Source: Pseudomonadota bacterium (GTDB lineage Bacteria; Pseudomonadota; Gammaproteobacteria; Burkholderiales; Rhodocyclaceae). From it: DNA of 33,623 nt. The notes under the pieces were generated by a model. That model did not search any database. It saw only the letters and a program-made list of their open reading frames with translations, and was not told the DNA's origin. This document shows, piece by piece, positions 1 to 7,196 of this stretch. Location: NCBI GenBank assembly GCA_018240585.1, contig JAFEFM010000537.1:1-33623 (forward strand), read 5' to 3'. Every line of letters starts with the position of its first letter. Positions within the stretch are counted from its first letter, which is position 1. Position numbers and translations under genes: made by a program.

Positions 1-213
1 ATGGGTTCCAGCGCTGATTCAGTGCTACCTTGCGCCCCTGAGCTGGCGCGCAGGTTGCTGTCGATTAGACAGGATTACGCCCGCCCGAGGAACCCCGCCA
101 ACGCAACAAGCATGCCCGCGCCACGTCCGCTCAGGCCGGCTTGGCCCGTTTTTCGCTAAAGCCGTCGGCAAGCCGAATTTCCGATAACGACCCATGGTGA
201 CGAGGAGCGTGCA
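1..213. other. Left-edge segment without a confident gene
   Basis: No reading frame here looks like a recognisable protein; the open frames on both strands are short or antisense to neighbours. The segment contains a small dyad at 59-71 (TGTC, five bases, GACA) upstream of the FolB-like gene, which could be an operator but has no other support. A gene ending just outside the window cannot be excluded. Confidence 0.4.
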
Positions 214-735
214 GTGACTTACACCCCGACCAGCCGGCTGATGCCGCACTACCTGCCGGTGGATTCGGCACCTGCGCCCCAGGGCGGCGACGCACCGCTC
301 GACGTGATCTTCATCAACGGCTTCATCGGTGAAACCGTCATCGGCATCGACCACGAAGAACTCCATCGCACCCAGCCGCTGCGCATCGACCTGGCCGCCG
401 GCCTGCCGCGCAGCCTGGCGTGCGACACCGACCGCATCGGCGACACGATCCACTATGGCGAGGTACGGGCCGCGCTGCACGAGATGCTGCGCGAGCACCG
501 CTACCAGTTGCTGGAGGCGTTCGCCGAAGGGGTGGCGAACCTGCTGCTGAACCGCTTCGGCGCGCACTGGGTGCGCGTGGGCATCACCAAGCCGCGCAAG
601 TTCGACGACGTGGAAGGCGTGGGCGTGCTCATCGAGCGGCGCCGTGCCCACCGCGAGCCGACCGAGCCGCGGCGCGATGCCGAAGTGCTGAGCCTGCTCG
701 GCTCCGGCCTCGTACCCGGCAGCCGCCAGCGCTGA
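214..735 (+). CDS. folB: FolB-like dihydroneopterin aldolase
   Basis: Dihydroneopterin aldolase-family protein, 173 residues. FolB enzymes cleave dihydroneopterin to 6-hydroxymethyldihydropterin and glycolaldehyde in the cytoplasm. Visible family marks are the start of the fold (DVIFINGFIGETVIGI, about residues 30-45), the D-T-I-H-Y-GEV segment, the conserved LLEAFAEGVANLLL helix and the KPRKFDDVEGVGV strand near residue 135. The protein is longer than the usual ~120 residues, with an N-terminal extension of about 28 and a C-terminal tail. The GTG start is chosen because GAGGAG (202-207) lies six bases upstream. It converges on fae and sits beside H4MPT biosynthesis genes, so I infer that it supplies the pterin precursor for H4MPT rather than (or as well as) folate. 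A housekeeping folate role remains possible. Confidence 0.85.
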   Translation: MTYTPTSRLMPHYLPVDSAPAPQGGDAPLDVIFINGFIGETVIGIDHEELHRTQPLRIDLAAGLPRSLACDTDRIGDTIHYGEVRAALHEMLREHRYQLLEAFAEGVANLLLNRFGAHWVRVGITKPRKFDDVEGVGVLIERRRAHREPTEPRRDAEVLSLLGSGLVPGSRQR

Positions 736-752
736 ATCCCTCCGTTCCTCAC

Positions 753-772
753 CCCCGATGCGAACATCGGGG
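753..772. terminator. GC-rich hairpin ahead of the folB/fae terminator
   Basis: Perfect 8-bp stem, CCCCGATG (753-760) with CATCGGGG (765-772), and a CGAA tetraloop. It lies just after the folB stop codon and is immediately followed by the stronger hairpin at 780-812. It probably reinforces termination or protects the folB message 3' end. Confidence 0.55.
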
Positions 773-779
773 CGGGCGA

Positions 780-812
780 AAAAAATGCCGAAGCAGCGCT
801 TCGGCATTTTTT
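780..812. terminator. Bidirectional rho-independent terminator between folB and fae
   Basis: A 15-bp perfect inverted repeat (780-794 with 798-812) around a 3-nt loop. The stem core is TGCCGAAGC/GCTTCGGCA, flanked by six A on the left and six T on the right. It therefore gives a U-tract when read from either strand and can terminate both convergent genes. Confidence 0.92.
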
Positions 813-842
813 CGTTCTGGCGCCGCAGCGGCGCCAGAGACC

Positions 843-1352
843 TTACTTGGCCGCGAACGGGTGCGCCGAGCTGCCCTTCTTCGACTGCACTTCGGCGGCG
901 GACGGCTCGCCATTGACTGCGCGCTTGATCGCCTCGCGCGTGGCCCGGTAGTTGTAGTCCTGGATCTTGGCGTCGTCCTCGGCCATCCAGTGGATGAACA
1001 CGCCGACGCAGACGAAGATGTTGTCGGCTTCGGCGGCCGGGATGGTGCCGTCCTCGACACTGTCGGCCACGGCCATCGCGACCGCGCGCTGCGCCGGGCC
1101 GAACATCTGCACTGCCTGCTTGGCGCCCTTGATGGTGACCTTGTTGAACAGCACGGTGGCCGGCTTGCACAGCAGGTTGGGCGCAACCACCGCGAGCAGC
1201 GAGGTGAAGCCATCCTTGTTGTTGGTCAGCGTGTTCGCGAAAGCGGTTTCCGCCGCGCTGCCGCGAGGCCCCAGGATCAAGTCGATATGCGCCACTTCGT
1301 TGCCGTCGCCGACAAGAGACTCGCCCACCATCATCCGATCGATTTTCGCCAT
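843..1352 (-). CDS. fae: Formaldehyde-activating enzyme Fae
   Basis: Fae catalyses condensation of formaldehyde with tetrahydromethanopterin to methylene-H4MPT, the entry step of the cytoplasmic H4MPT oxidation route. The 169-residue protein matches the family length (about 170). It contains the conserved N-terminal [17 protein letters not shown] block with the catalytic-type histidine (His22 here), the [14 protein letters not shown] helix, and the [17 protein letters not shown] and [18 protein letters not shown] segments. The ATG at 1350-1352 is preceded by GAGGAGAAGACGA, a good ribosome site; the frame stays open upstream but lacks Fae similarity. It is transcribed as its own unit, separated from the upstream operon by a terminator (1607-1641) and followed by the shared terminator at 780-812. 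Single-gene transcription suits a protein that is usually very abundant in methylotrophs. Confidence 0.97.
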   Translation of the reverse strand: MAKIDRMMVGESLVGDGNEVAHIDLILGPRGSAAETAFANTLTNNKDGFTSLLAVVAPNLLCKPATVLFNKVTIKGAKQAVQMFGPAQRAVAMAVADSVEDGTIPAAEADNIFVCVGVFIHWMAEDDAKIQDYNYRATREAIKRAVNGEPSAAEVQSKKGSSAHPFAAK

Positions 1353-1443
1353 TCGTCTTCTCCTCGTTGAAATGTTCGGCCCCCCAAGGCCGGGAAGTCC
1401 GATATGCGGACGCCCGTCGGCAATCCGATACCCGTCGCTCTGA

Positions 1444-1459
1444 TACAGGATTCGTGCCA
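1444..1459 (-). promoter_or_regulatory. Weak sigma-54-like element upstream of fae
   Basis: Read on the minus strand the sequence is TGGCACGAATCCTGTA. The -24 half (TGGCACG) is perfect, but the -12 half is CTGTA instead of TTGCA, so the key GC dinucleotide is GT. Position and direction suit fae (about 90 bases upstream). The imperfect -12 element makes this only a candidate. Confidence 0.25.
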
Positions 1460-1606
1460 GTTCGATCCATCGAGGCGGCAACCATGCTGGAACGATCGAA
1501 TCGACGCCGTGGCACGTCCCCCCGCAGCTCGCCCCCCTGCCCCTGCCCCAAAACGGAACAGGCACCTCAACACCTGTGGCGTTCCGTGACAAGCCTGCGA
1601 TCGGAT

Positions 1607-1641
1607 AAAAAAAGGCCGGATCACGTCACCGCGATCCGGCC
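1607..1641 (-). terminator. Rho-independent terminator of the H4MPT operon
   Basis: Stem GGCCGGATC (1614-1622) with GATCCGGCC (1633-1641) around a 10-nt loop. On the minus strand it is followed by seven T residues (complement of A1607-1613). It lies 32 bases past the stop codon of the ATP-grasp gene, so it ends the minus-strand operon before fae. Confidence 0.85.
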
Positions 1642-1672
1642 AGGGCTCACTACTGCTCTTCAGGCGGAGTCT

Positions 1673-2635
1673 TCAACCGGTGAGCGTCCTCGCCTCATGC
1701 GCATGCAGCAGGCCGAGCCGCCGCCGCAGCAGGTCGTCGACCAGAGCCTGGGCGATATCGAAGGCCGTCACCTTCTGCAGGCCGCGCCAGGCCGCCACGC
1801 CATTGACCTCGATCACCTGCGCGCCGGCGGCTGCAGCCGGATCGGGCACCAGATCGACCCCGGCGTAATCCATGTCCAGCGCCGCTGCGGCGCGCTCGGC
1901 GAGGTCCGCCAGGCCAAAGTCGAGCGCGCAAGGCGTGCAGCGCGCGCCCTGCGCCACGTTGTGCACCCAGTGCTCGCTGACGCGCTTCATCGCCGCCACC
2001 GCGCGGCCGCCGACCACCAGGACGCGCCAGTCGAAACCGGGCACCTGCGCCTGCGGCACGAAGCGCTGCAGGTAGGCCAGTCCACCGTAGCGTTTGAGCT
2101 CGGGCAGCGGCACCGACACCCCATCGACCATGCCGACGCGCATCAGGCCCTTGCCCTGCGAGCCGAACATCGGTTTCAGCACCAGGCTGCGGCCTGCCGA
2201 GGCCTCGCGCATCAGGATGCGGCGCGCCTGCGCCTCGTCCTCAACCGCCCAGGCCGGTGGCGAGGCGACACCCGCCTTCTGCAGCAGGAAGCTGGTCATG
2301 GACTTGTCCACGCTGCGCTCGATGGCCCGCGCCTCGTTGTACACCGGCACGCCCAGTTCGCGCAGCGCGTGCAGGATGCCCAGCCGCTTGGTGACCTGCT
2401 CCAGGCTGCCGCCGGCAATGCCGCGCACGATCGCGGCAAGCGGCAGCTCACGGCCGAAACCGGGGATCACCAGGCCATGGCCCGCAACGCCGGTTTCAAA
2501 ACGGCACTGCTCGAGATCCACGCAGCGCCCTTCGAAGCCGCGCCGCGCGAAGGCGCGCTGCAACCTGCGCGTGTGCCAGCCCGTCTCGTCGGTGAAGATC
2601 GCGATGCGCCTGCGCGGCGCAATGTCCAGGCTCAC
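1673..2635 (-). CDS. ATP-grasp ligase, RimK/MptN-like, H4MPT cluster
   Basis: A 320-residue ATP-grasp protein. The family couples ATP to acyl-phosphate formation and amide ligation. Visible elements are a Rossmann-like start (RRRIAIFTDETGWHTRRLQ), the ATP-binding loop SLVLKPMFGSQGKGLM around residue 150, and the metal-binding end VIEVNGVAAWRGLQ near residue 285. RimK-like relatives include MptN, which adds glutamate to tetrahydromethanopterin, so a role in the H4MPT tail is a reasonable inference. The GTG start at 2635 is chosen because it lies 10 bases after the mch stop, with GAGG upstream, and opens directly into the conserved domain. It is the last gene of the operon. Substrate is not determined by sequence. 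Confidence 0.82.
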   Translation of the reverse strand: MSLDIAPRRRIAIFTDETGWHTRRLQRAFARRGFEGRCVDLEQCRFETGVAGHGLVIPGFGRELPLAAIVRGIAGGSLEQVTKRLGILHALRELGVPVYNEARAIERSVDKSMTSFLLQKAGVASPPAWAVEDEAQARRILMREASAGRSLVLKPMFGSQGKGLMRVGMVDGVSVPLPELKRYGGLAYLQRFVPQAQVPGFDWRVLVVGGRAVAAMKRVSEHWVHNVAQGARCTPCALDFGLADLAERAAAALDMDYAGVDLVPDPAAAAGAQVIEVNGVAAWRGLQKVTAFDIAQALVDDLLRRRLGLLHAHEARTLTG

Positions 2636-2645
2636 CGCAGCCGCC

Positions 2646-3650
2646 TCAACGCGATTCCTCGAGCCACAGGTCGCGCAGCAAGGCCATGTTGAGGCTGCCG
2701 GCCGTCCAGGTGCGGCCGCTGTCCAGGTTGCTGACCCAGACCTCCGCCGGCGCGAACAGGGCGGGGTCGATCTTGTAGAAGTCGTATTCGTAGTCGCGAA
2801 AGATGTCGGCGAAGGAGCGGCCGTAGTCGCGCGAATTGAGCGACGGCAGGCGCAGCGCCAGATCGTGCGCCGCCTCGTCGCTGCCGCGCACCGACAGATG
2901 CACCCGGCCGCCGTAAAGGATCGCGTCGTTGGTGCGCCCCATGGCGATGCCTCCGTCCGGGCTGGGCGAAGGCAGCGGCGCCGAGGCGCTGCCGTCGACG
3001 ATGTCCCGCAGCGCAAAGCCGAGTTCGTGCGCCTTGTGCATCGCGACTTCCAACACGCGCGCCACGACCTGCGTCGTCCCGGCGAGGCTGGTGGTGGGGG
3101 TGAGGATCAGCACCAGTTGCTCCGGCGCCAGCCCGCAGTCGCGCAGGATCTTGTCGATCACCACCTGCGGCGGCCGGCGATCGACCTCCAGCACCAGCGC
3201 GCCGCAATCGGCCTGGTCGCGGTAGCCCAGCTCGGCGAACAGGTCCTCGCGGCAGGCCAGCGCCCGCGCCGGCCCGGAGCCGAGCGAGAAGAACTTCTTG
3301 CCCCCTGCCTCTTCCTTGCTCGCCGACAGGCTCCACCCCGCATACTGGCTCGCCAGGCAGGCCAGCACCGGTTGCGCACTAGCCACTTCCAGCCAGGCAG
3401 GCCAGCCGCCGGAGGCGCGCGTGGAAAGGCGCACCGTTCCCAGGCCCCCCATGCAGATCTCGCCGATCGCCAGGCCCGCCGCCACACTGCCGGGCGCGTC
3501 GATGCCGGCATCGATCAGCGTCACGCCGCCCGCCAGCCGCTCCACCCTCAAGCCCAGCGGCCCGGCCTGCTCCCGCAGCGCAGCGACGCGCGCCGCCGCC
3601 AGCCGATTGACGCTGAGACCGCCCAACCTGTCCTGCATGCCCTCGCCCAT
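2646..3650 (-). CDS. mch: Methenyl-H4MPT cyclohydrolase
   Basis: Mch hydrolyses methenyl-H4MPT to 5-formyl-H4MPT in the cytoplasm, the step after MtdB. The 334-residue product carries family segments LSVNRLAAARVAAL at the N-terminus, GEICMGGLGTVRL, the ASQYAGWSLSA block, the KFFSLGSGPARAL loop and TPTTSLAGTTQVVARVLE. The C-terminal half includes GGIAMGRTNDAILYGGRV. The ATG at 3650 is preferred over an upstream TTG at 3695 (which would overlap the mtdB stop) because AGGGAGCAAGGAC immediately precedes it and similarity begins nearby. It lies between mtdB (41-base gap) and the ATP-grasp gene (10-base gap), matching the reaction order of the pathway. Confidence 0.96.
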   Translation of the reverse strand: MGEGMQDRLGGLSVNRLAAARVAALREQAGPLGLRVERLAGGVTLIDAGIDAPGSVAAGLAIGEICMGGLGTVRLSTRASGGWPAWLEVASAQPVLACLASQYAGWSLSASKEEAGGKKFFSLGSGPARALACREDLFAELGYRDQADCGALVLEVDRRPPQVVIDKILRDCGLAPEQLVLILTPTTSLAGTTQVVARVLEVAMHKAHELGFALRDIVDGSASAPLPSPSPDGGIAMGRTNDAILYGGRVHLSVRGSDEAAHDLALRLPSLNSRDYGRSFADIFRDYEYDFYKIDPALFAPAEVWVSNLDSGRTWTAGSLNMALLRDLWLEESR

Positions 3651-3691
3651 GTCCTTGCTCCCTGTCGGCTCGTTGAGCCAATTCAGCCCGT

Positions 3692-4597
3692 TCAACCCTT
3701 GGCGGCGACGATTTCGCGCGCCTTGGCGAAGGCCTCGCGAAAGCCGAGGTAAAGCGGCTTTTCGGCATTGCGCATCGCCACCAGCAGCTGATGCTCGGTC
3801 TGGTACTTGACGTTGCCGACTGCGAGCGCGCCGATGCCCACCGCCTTGCCCTCCGGCAAGGCCTTGCCGTCGTCCATCACGCCGACCCCGGCGATACCCT
3901 CGGGCGGCACCGCATTGACGTCGGCCGCCACCAGCAGGCGGTTCGCCAGCGCACGCTCGTCCGCACTTACCACCTGCACGCCGGCCGCTGCCGTCGCCAG
4001 CACCACATCGGCCTCGGCGAGCGCCGCGCGCCGCGCGTCCCGCTCGGCCAGCCCGGCTCCCTCCAGCGCACAGCCGAAGCGCTCGCCGGTCGCCCGCGCC
4101 GCGTCCCGGGCGGTAGCGGCGTCGCGGTGGCTGCCGAGCGTGACTTCCGCCCCCAGCCCTGCCGCAAGCACGCCGGCGATGCGGCCCACGGTACCGGTAC
4201 CGCCCAGGATCAGCACGCGCTTGCCGGCCAGGTCGGTGCCATGGCTGCGCTGCAACTGGCGCTCCACGCAGGCGACGAGTGCCGCGGCGGTGGTGTAGGA
4301 GCCGCTCGGGTCGGCGATCACCGACACCTCGAACGGCGGCACCATCGCCTTGCGCGCCGTCTCCAGCATGTCGGCCGCCAGCAGCACGTCGCGGCCGCCG
4401 ATGAAGATGCCGGTCGCCTTCACGCCCTTGGGACCGCGCGAGAAGATGGCGTCCTGCGTGAGTCCGGTGATCTCGCCCGCACTTACACCGCAGTACGGCA
4501 CCACCACCTGGTAGCCGGCATCGACCGCCATGTTGATGTCGAAGGGGCTCATCTGCTTGCCCGGCGTGAACATGTGCAGGATGTAGCTGCGTTCCAT
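3692..4597 (-). CDS. mtdB: Methylene-H4MPT dehydrogenase (NAD(P)), MtdB type
   Basis: Oxidises methylene-H4MPT to methenyl-H4MPT with NAD(P)+ in the cytoplasm. The 301-residue protein begins MERSYILHMFTPGKQMSPFDINMA, typical of the MtdA/MtdB family. It has a Rossmann nucleotide-binding loop GGTGTVGRIAGVLA near residue 135, followed by GAEVTLGSHR. The DVNAVPPEGIAGVG segment and the C-terminal YQTEHQLL block are also family marks. I favour MtdB over MtdA because it sits between mptG and mch in an H4MPT operon; sequence alone does not settle NAD versus NADP use. The ATG is preceded by AGAGGAATGCAACG. The 68 bases to the upstream mptG stop are GC-rich with self-complementary runs. Confidence 0.93.
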   Translation of the reverse strand: MERSYILHMFTPGKQMSPFDINMAVDAGYQVVVPYCGVSAGEITGLTQDAIFSRGPKGVKATGIFIGGRDVLLAADMLETARKAMVPPFEVSVIADPSGSYTTAAALVACVERQLQRSHGTDLAGKRVLILGGTGTVGRIAGVLAAGLGAEVTLGSHRDAATARDAARATGERFGCALEGAGLAERDARRAALAEADVVLATAAAGVQVVSADERALANRLLVAADVNAVPPEGIAGVGVMDDGKALPEGKAVGIGALAVGNVKYQTEHQLLVAMRNAEKPLYLGFREAFAKAREIVAAKG

Positions 4598-4665
4598 CGT
4601 TGCATTCCTCTGGATTGGAAAGGGGGTGTCCGGCGGCGGCGCGTCGCGCGCCGCGCCCGGCGGCG

Positions 4666-5733
4666 TCAGTCGCCCGGATGGGCCTGGAAATCCGTCACTG
4701 CATCGATCTGCGCTCCGCGATTGCGGCCGCCCACGACCAGGATGCGCAAGGCAGGATCGACGACGCCCGCATCCCGCGCGGCACTGACCGCCTGTTCCGC
4801 CGCGTCGACGCCGGGCAGGATGGCGAAGCCGGTCGGCCCCCAGGAGCTTTGTCCGACGGCAGCGGCCTGGCCCGCGGCGATCCACTCGATCACACGCTCC
4901 ACCGCGGCGCTGGTGTACATCGAGCCGCCCTGCGCGGGAGCGAAATGACTGCCGACCAGGCGCTGGATGGCGCTGACCCCCTCGGCGAACGGCGCGAAGT
5001 CGCGTTCGATGGCTCCGGGCAGCACGCGCATCAGCACCTGGTGGCAGATGTCGGCCGCGCATTCCCGCGGGAAGGGCGGCAAGGTGGCCATTGCTTCACG
5101 CTCCGCGCAACCGCTCAGCCCATTGGTGCGCTCGTCCATCACCAGGACGATGCGCCACGCCGCCGGAAATTCGATGCGCGTGATCAGGGGCGCGGCCGAA
5201 CCGGCGGCACCCGGACCGCAATCGAGCAGCAGGCCGCCGCGATCGAAGCCGGCAATGCCCACCCCCGAGCGCTCGCCGCGTCCGAGCAGCCCGGCGATGT
5301 CGGCGCTGTCCATGTCGAGCCGGTGATAACGGGCGAAGGAATGGCCGATCGCGAGCGCCAACTGGGTGCCCGATCCGAAGCCGGAGTGGGCAGGAGGCGC
5401 GCGCAGCAGCGTCACCCGCAGCGGCAGGGCGCGCCCGGTGCGCGCCTGCAGCGTATCGAGATGACGCCGCAAGCGCTCACCCTCGCCCGCGTCGATGCCT
5501 TCGGCGACGACCACCTCGTTGCATGCGGCCGCCGTGATGCCGACTCTCGTGCTCAGCCCGTCGATCACCAGGCCGAGGCTCGCGTACTTGCGGCCCAGGC
5601 TGCCGCTGGGGTCCATGAAGCCCAGATGCAGGCGCGCCGGCGCATCGACGACGAGTGCGTCGGGCCCGGGCGAGCGCGTCACCTTGCGGATCATCTCGCG
5701 GCTCTGTCGGCTAAGCGCGGCATGGGAAGACAT
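4666..5733 (-). CDS. mptG: Beta-ribofuranosylaminobenzene 5'-phosphate synthase
   Basis: Catalyses the committed step of methanopterin synthesis, joining 4-hydroxybenzoate or p-aminobenzoate to PRPP with loss of CO2 and pyrophosphate. The protein (355 residues from this start) is a GHMP-kinase-fold member. It opens with DAPARLHLGFMDPSGSLGRKY, carries the glycine-rich loop PPAHSGFGSGTQLALAIG near residue 130, and has RGERSGVGIAGFDRGG and SSWGPTGFAI later. Start choice is uncertain: ATG 5733 has GAGG and GAGAG upstream; TTG 5772 and ATG 5694 are alternatives, and the conserved domain starts about 25 residues in. It lies in the H4MPT operon before mtdB, which supports the assignment. Confidence 0.93.
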   Translation of the reverse strand: MSSHAALSRQSREMIRKVTRSPGPDALVVDAPARLHLGFMDPSGSLGRKYASLGLVIDGLSTRVGITAAACNEVVVAEGIDAGEGERLRRHLDTLQARTGRALPLRVTLLRAPPAHSGFGSGTQLALAIGHSFARYHRLDMDSADIAGLLGRGERSGVGIAGFDRGGLLLDCGPGAAGSAAPLITRIEFPAAWRIVLVMDERTNGLSGCAEREAMATLPPFPRECAADICHQVLMRVLPGAIERDFAPFAEGVSAIQRLVGSHFAPAQGGSMYTSAAVERVIEWIAAGQAAAVGQSSWGPTGFAILPGVDAAEQAVSAARDAGVVDPALRILVVGGRNRGAQIDAVTDFQAHPGD

Positions 5734-5850
5734 CTCTCGGCAATCCTCGAACAATCCCGATTTCTTCGGCAACGAGGCAGGTCAGCAAGATCCAGGCCAC
5801 GCGCAACTGCAGCGCAATCAGGGCGCCGCCCTCGCGCAAGGATCGGGGCC

Positions 5851-6747
5851 TCATGCAGACCGCTGCCCGCCGCCCGTCAGCGCGGGTCGCAGCAGGGCCG
5901 CCGTGAACAGCGTCGCCACCGTGAGATCGGCGCTGGTGCCGGGATTGAGTCCGCGCTGCTTGAGCGAAGCATCCCAGGCCGCGAAGCGCGGCGACGCCAC
6001 CGCCATCCCGTCGTGCTCGATCGCCGCCAGCCAGGGTTTCGCCTCGTCCTGCACCTGGCGCGCGGTGTCCGGCCCGAACTTGCGCGCGATGTGCGAGTCC
6101 GGAAACGCCGACAGGAAGCGCAGGAAGGTGCGCTGCACGCGCAATGGCAGCGGATGGCCACGCTCGGTCTCGCGCAGGAAAGGGTGCAGCCCCACCGTGA
6201 CCAGGTCATTGAAGCCTTGCGCATACTGGCGCGCAATCAGGTCGCGATCGGCGGCGAGCGCCATCGCCGAGCACAGGTCCACCGTCGGCGTGGCCGACAC
6301 GTCCTGCTCGGCCGGTTTCCCCAATCCGCCGGGGTTCGCCAGCGCGATCGCGCGAAAGGCCGCTCGCGCGTCAGCGACATCGAGAGCCCCCAGCACCTTG
6401 TGCAGTTCGGCGAGCAAGCGCGCTTCATCGCCAAGGCCGGCGCGCTCGGCCGCCAGCGCCAGCGGCGCACACAGCAACAGGATGCCGAGGTTGGTGTTGC
6501 AGCCGACAGCGTTGCGGGTAGCGGTCACCGCGCCCTCGATGCGCTCGCCTACCGAGGCGCCGCAACGCAGCAAGGGGCCGGCCGCAGCCGCCGCGCTGGA
6601 CAGGAATTGCGCACCGACCATGTCGTGCCCCGCGGACGCGAGGCTGACATTGCCGGGCTTGAACACTTCCACGTCCAGCCTGCAAGCCCAGCCGAACGCC
6701 GTCTCCACACGGGAGGCCGCAGCCAGATCGTTACCGACGAACGACAT
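5851..6747 (-). CDS. CitG/MdcB-like triphosphoribosyl-dephospho-CoA synthase family protein
   Basis: A 298-residue cytoplasmic protein of the CitG/MdcB family, which uses ATP and dephospho-CoA to make the precursor of a phosphoribosyl-dephospho-CoA prosthetic group. Family segments are ACRLDVEVFKPGNVS near residue 21, GHDMVGAQFLSSA, GCNTNLGILLLCAPLA near residue 82 and TPTVDLCSAMALAADRD. No citrate or malonate lyase gene is nearby; homologues recur in H4MPT clusters of methylotrophs (recalled), where a ribosyl-transfer step in the cofactor side chain is a plausible but unproven job. The start overlaps the stop of the dehydratase gene by one base (TGATG), so translation is probably coupled. 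About 117 bases separate it from mptG, with no gene visible between. Confidence 0.85.
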   Translation of the reverse strand: MSFVGNDLAAASRVETAFGWACRLDVEVFKPGNVSLASAGHDMVGAQFLSSAAAAAGPLLRCGASVGERIEGAVTATRNAVGCNTNLGILLLCAPLALAAERAGLGDEARLLAELHKVLGALDVADARAAFRAIALANPGGLGKPAEQDVSATPTVDLCSAMALAADRDLIARQYAQGFNDLVTVGLHPFLRETERGHPLPLRVQRTFLRFLSAFPDSHIARKFGPDTARQVQDEAKPWLAAIEHDGMAVASPRFAAWDASLKQRGLNPGTSADLTVATLFTAALLRPALTGGGQRSA

Positions 6748-7133
6748 CACCGGTACTTGATGTAGCTGAAGCGAGGATCGTCGGGGGTGCCTTCGAGGGC
6801 ACCGCCTTCCTTGCCCGGCTGCCACATCACGACCTCCTCGATCTTCTTCGCCAGTTCGAAATCCTTGTCGGTGACGCCCTTCGCCGCGTGGTTCATCAGC
6901 TTGACGATAACGAATGCATAGGAAGCGGCGATATCGGGATGGTGAAACGCTGCCTCCGCCAGGTGGCCGACGGTATTGATCACCATCAGCGTGCCCTTCC
7001 AGCCGCTGGTCCTGTACTTGCGACGGATCCAGCCGTCCTCGTAATACCACTCCGGCAGTTCTGCCGCGAGCCGGGCCTTGATCTCCTCCTCGGCGTACGG
7101 TTCGTCCTTCTGCTTGCTGCGCCATTGCGTCAT
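6747..7133 (-). CDS. Pterin-4a-carbinolamine dehydratase family protein
   Basis: A 128-residue DCoH/PhhB-family protein. The classical enzyme dehydrates 4a-hydroxytetrahydropterins. The full family signature is present: Glu, three residues, His-His-Pro, a Tyr six residues on, then His and Asp at the expected spacing (EAAFHHPDIAASY, then H and D, about residues 72-107). The protein exceeds the usual ~100 residues by a C-terminal tail (PGKEGGALEGTPDDPRFSY), which may mark a methylotroph-specific subgroup. GGAGG lies just upstream of the ATG. No aromatic amino-acid hydroxylase is nearby; its place in the H4MPT operon suggests it acts on, or protects, reduced methanopterin. That function is inferred. 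Confidence 0.9.
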   Translation of the reverse strand: MTQWRSKQKDEPYAEEEIKARLAAELPEWYYEDGWIRRKYRTSGWKGTLMVINTVGHLAEAAFHHPDIAASYAFVIVKLMNHAAKGVTDKDFELAKKIEEVVMWQPGKEGGALEGTPDDPRFSYIKYR

Positions 7134-7196
7134 GGTTCACCTCCGTTGGTTCAGGCCCGCACCGGCAGGCTCGCGCATCGCCCGCCCGGGCGCCGA

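Larger units (their letters stand above)
1353..1672. other. fae promoter/leader region plus upstream operon terminator
   Basis: This 320-base stretch has no supported gene. It holds the minus-strand terminator of the H4MPT operon (1607-1641), a weak sigma-54-like element (1444-1459) and a small hairpin in the presumed fae leader (CGGCC 1377-1381 with GGCCG 1388-1392). I found no convincing sigma-70 promoter by eye. Confidence 0.6.

Noticed and set aside
1509..1525. Plus-strand TGGCACG followed by CCGCA as a sigma-54 promoter
   Set aside because: GG to GC spacing is eleven, not ten, and it would transcribe antisense into the terminator and ATP-grasp gene.
25..1551. Long minus-strand open frame of 508 codons
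   Set aside because: It runs antisense to folB and across fae in another frame, is Arg/Gly-rich low-information sequence, and is a GC-skew shadow.
3651..3695. TTG start for mch at 3695
   Set aside because: ATG 3650 has a better ribosome site and family similarity begins there.
4600..6765. 721-codon plus-strand open frame
   Set aside because: Antisense to mptG and the CitG-like gene, both of which have clear family motifs; no recognisable domain in the plus-strand product.
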